64,000 nucleotides of DNA from Nitzschia sp. pyKryTriq1 (Eukaryota > Bacillariophyta > Bacillariophyceae > Bacillariales > Bacillariaceae): contig OY101122.1 of assembly GCA_956465555.1 (NCBI GenBank), positions 259,001 to 323,000 of the forward strand, in the 5' to 3' direction. The notes under the pieces were generated by a model, which made no database searches, had not been told where the DNA came from, and saw nothing but the letters and a program-made list of their open reading frames with translations. Positions 61,506 to 64,000 of this stretch are shown one piece after another (within the stretch, counting starts at the first letter, position 1; each line of letters starts with the position of its first letter). Position numbers and translations under genes: made by a program.

Positions 61506-64000
61506 TCATCGTAGAATAGGACAGGACTTGTTGAACTGACTATTGGATCCGCCCTGATTCGCCGTCGTCGGCTTGGAAAAATCCTCCTCGTCATCCAGAC
61601 CGATACCCTCCAGATACTGGGCGAGAAAGTTGTTCACGGCGCTACGCCGACTTTGCGAGCTGCGCTTTTCTTCGGGGCTTTTCATGTTGACGAAATACCC
61701 CAGACCCTTTTTGCGGGGCGTCCAGTATTTGATCGTTTGGGGGGAACTTGGATTGTACGCCTTGGGGGTGGGGCTTGTTTCTACGAGAGGAGACGTCGCG
61801 TCTCCTGCCTCTTCATCCTCGTCGAACAAGACGACATTGTCCGCAGAGTACCTCCGGGGAGATTTGACGGAAGCCTCCTTGGAAGGTCGGGGCACTGACT
61901 CAAAGGAATTCGAACGATGCATCTTCTTTCCAAAGTCCTTGGGCAATTCGATCTGGACTGGAGATTCAGCCTCTTGTTCCTTCACTCCATTGTCCATTTC
62001 TTCCTCCAAATCAGCAAAACTATTGGCATCCATGACTGACTCCTGAATTTCTTCAAAAATAAGTTCAGCAACCTTGTTGGGATCCACTCGTTTGGCATGA
62101 ATCTCGGACAAATCAGGCATTCCATGGAACCACGGGTGTTCCAATATCTCCTGCGCTCCTTGACTGCCCAATCGTTCTTCGGGGTCCTTGATAAAGAGCA
62201 GATCCGTCAATTCACGGACTTGATCACTCGCCGTGACATTATCCGACATTTCGTAGGGATCCTCTTCGGTAATGACTTGGTACAGAGCCGACTGCTCCAT
62301 CCCATCGTAAAAGAATGGATTCTCTCCGGATACCATTTCATAAATGACGACGCCCAAGGCCCAGTAATCCACCTCCTTGGAGTGGCCCTCGCTGGTAATG
62401 ACTTCGGGCGCGACATAATTGGGAGTACCACAAAAGGTAAACGTCTTGGCACCCTTTTCGATATACTTGGCAAATCCAAAGTCGACCAAAATAGGATACC
62501 CATCTTGATCCAACATGATATTCTCCGGTTTCAAATCCCGAAAGACATATCCCCGCGAATGCAAAAATCCCAAAGTATCCGCCAGGACATAGGCATAAAA
62601 TCGTGCCCACCCTTCGGGAATCCCCGACACCCAATTGCCATCGGCTTCTTCTCGATGGACTTTGTCCCACAATTCTCCTCCCGGAATCAATCCCAACAAC
62701 ATGTCCATAGACTCGTTGGATTCATAGGTATGGACCAAATTGCAAATAAACGGATGGTGTAGATTTTGCAAGGCCTTGATTTCATTCCGAATCGCCTCTC
62801 TGATTTCATCGGGCGAAGCAGCACCGTCGTCGTCGTCATCGTCATCCAGTCCATAATCGTCCGAATCGCCGCCCTTTTCGATTTTTTGAATCTTGAGGGC
62901 AAATTCTTGACGGGTCGGATCTTGATCGGGCAAGGTTGCGGCGACCAACCACACTTGACCAAACTGTCCTTCTCCCAAGACCTTGATAAATTCCAAATCA
63001 TCTTTTGAAGAAGCATACTTTTGAGCGGATCGTCGAAGGGCCTCTTGTTGCTGAAAGACTGGAGAATCTTCAAACTTGAAAACTGCCGCCGAATAGCCTT
63101 GCTGTTTCTTCTTCTTGCTTGGTTTCGAAGAAGAAGTCGAAGTCGAAGTTTGTGTCTTTTTCGATGCTGGAACAACACTGCTGCTTGCCGCCGCTGCTGC
63201 TGATGTTTCTGCTTTAGTCGAGACCATTGTACTTTTGCTCTCTTGGTCATCGAAAAAGGAAGCATCCGCTTGAGAGGAAGCGAGATCGTCCGTGGCATCA
63301 TCATCACCATCATGGTCATCGTCATCAAGGTCCATCCATTCTTCTTCTTCCTCCTCTTCCTCTGCCGAGGAGTAATATTCTTCCTCTGGACGATGCGAGG
63401 ATTCTTTTTGCTTTGCATTCCAAGTCGTACTGGCATGTTGTTGTTGTTGTTGATGATCTTGATCTTGATCTTGTTCTTTTTGTTTGGTTTTGGCTGCTGC
63501 TGCTGCTGTTTTTTGTCGTAATTCTTCCAATACGACCGTTTGATGATAATATTGTTGTTGCATAATGGCCCGAAAGGTTGTTTGATGCAATCGAAACAGT
63601 TTGGTATGATTGGTACCAATTTGATAAGTCGCATCATTGGCCTTGCGAAACAATAATCGATCTTGACCAAAGGTTTGTCCCTTTTGCAATCGTTGGACGA
63701 CAACCTTTGTCGTGTTGTTGTTACTACCATTACCCTCTTTACCCCTACCCTTTCCATCACCATTACCGTCACTTTTAGTATTATTGATGATAACATCAAC
63801 ATGTCCTTCTTGTACGATATAGAAATGATCATCCTCCGCTTTGCATTCTCCTTGAGTTTGCAATATTTGACCCTTGCGTAAATCTTCGACAGGTTCCATG
63901 GCATTGACCAATGTCTGTAGCGTCGGCGTTGTTGCTGCTATTGTTGTTGTTGTTGTTGTTGTGCTTTTGCTTTTGCTGCTACTAGTAGTAGGAGGATGAT
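61506..64000 (-). CDS. Cyclic-nucleotide-regulated AGC protein kinase (PKG-like), 5' end outside window
   Basis: The frame is open to the window edge, so the start is missing; at least 830 residues are present, and a low-complexity Thr/Ser region lies beyond the ATG at 63899. A cyclic-nucleotide-binding fold is seen in GQILQTQGECKAEDDHFYIV and QRLQKGQTFGQDRLLF; only one is visible, and the phosphate-binding cassette (FGQDRLLFRKANDATYQ) lacks the usual FGExAL...RxA pattern, so it may not bind cGMP. Long acidic and Gln-rich inserts follow. The kinase has VLGEGQFGQVWLV, YVFRDLKPENIML, DFGFAKYI, the activation loop TFTFCGTPNYVAPE and an AGC-type end (HPWFHGMPDLSE). A Ser/Pro-rich 180-residue tail holds possible phosphosites. 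Expected to be active. Confidence 0.85.
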   Translation of the reverse strand, partial: HPPTTSSSKSKSTTTTTTTIAATTPTLQTLVNAMEPVEDLRKGQILQTQGECKAEDDHFYIVQEGHVDVIINNTKSDGNGDGKGRGKEGNGSNNNTTKVVVQRLQKGQTFGQDRLLFRKANDATYQIGTNHTKLFRLHQTTFRAIMQQQYYHQTVVLEELRQKTAAAAAKTKQKEQDQDQDHQQQQQHASTTWNAKQKESSHRPEEEYYSSAEEEEEEEEWMDLDDDDHDGDDDATDDLASSQADASFFDDQESKSTMVSTKAETSAAAAASSSVVPASKKTQTSTSTSSSKPSKKKKQQGYSAAVFKFEDSPVFQQQEALRRSAQKYASSKDDLEFIKVLGEGQFGQVWLVAATLPDQDPTRQEFALKIQKIEKGGDSDDYGLDDDDDDDGAASPDEIREAIRNEIKALQNLHHPFICNLVHTYESNESMDMLLGLIPGGELWDKVHREEADGNWVSGIPEGWARFYAYVLADTLGFLHSRGYVFRDLKPENIMLDQDGYPILVDFGFAKYIEKGAKTFTFCGTPNYVAPEVITSEGHSKEVDYWALGVVIYEMVSGENPFFYDGMEQSALYQVITEEDPYEMSDNVTASDQVRELTDLLFIKDPEERLGSQGAQEILEHPWFHGMPDLSEIHAKRVDPNKVAELIFEEIQESVMDANSFADLEEEMDNGVKEQEAESPVQIELPKDFGKKMHRSNSFESVPRPSKEASVKSPRRYSADNVVLFDEDEEAGDATSPLVETSPTPKAYNPSSPQTIKYWTPRKKGLGYFVNMKSPEEKRSSQSRRSAVNNFLAQYLEGIGLDDEEDFSKPTTANQGGSNSQFNKSCPILR

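Overview
The window reads as nuclear DNA of a eukaryotic alga, most likely a raphid pennate diatom. Genes are dense, on both strands and in no operons. Introns are few and short (about 80-170 nt, GT-AG). Several products begin with a signal peptide followed by an Ala/Phe motif like the ASAFAP plastid-import motif of diatoms (acyltransferase at 9667, small membrane protein at 17217). The species call is inference; no rRNA, tRNA or organelle gene was seen. About 25 genes are supported, and many were rebuilt across introns by reading the splice sites.

Layout. 1-17 kb: end of a PAP/fibrillin-like plastid protein, an NmrA-like NAD(P)-binding protein, a small secreted or membrane protein, a BTB protein, condensin subunit CAP-H (three exons), a plastid-type PlsC acyltransferase, HPR-RAP protein copy A, and a diatom protein with a PH-like end. 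17-25 kb: a plastid membrane protein, a repeat-rich island (18.6-19.5 kb), two inverted ankyrin paralogues, Pol I subunit RPA12, and a three-exon protein kinase. 25-43 kb: a PAS protein, a MYND protein whose frame continues past a TGA, a Rab GTPase, a possible metallophosphoesterase, HPR-RAP copy B with a leftover tail behind it, a 2OG-Fe(II) oxygenase, a 553-residue membrane protein and an O-fucosyltransferase-like enzyme. 43.8-45.3 kb: a 1.48-kb DNA-transposon-like unit with terminal inverted repeats and one ORF. 45.5-64 kb: a 1792-residue RING/IQ/UvrD-helicase protein, an ABCB half-transporter, a protein with five tandem bacterial-type PH domains, a GT92 glycosyltransferase, a METTL24/FkbM-like methyltransferase and a cyclic-nucleotide-type AGC kinase cut by the window end.

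The genes do not form one pathway. Themes are organelle RNA handling (two HPR-RAP proteins), plastid lipids and membranes (fibrillin, acyltransferase), secretory-pathway glycosylation (GT65-like, GT92) and signalling (two kinases, PAS, Rab, PH array). The most interesting signals are a 35-bp perfect palindrome flanked by an 8-bp target duplication, with an empty site next door (19.2 kb); the HPR-RAP pair differing by two 37-residue repeats; the MYND gene's in-frame continuation; the TIR element at 43.8 kb; and the RING-IQ-helicase fusion. Long acidic, Gln, Asn and Ser runs coded by trinucleotide repeats occur in many proteins.
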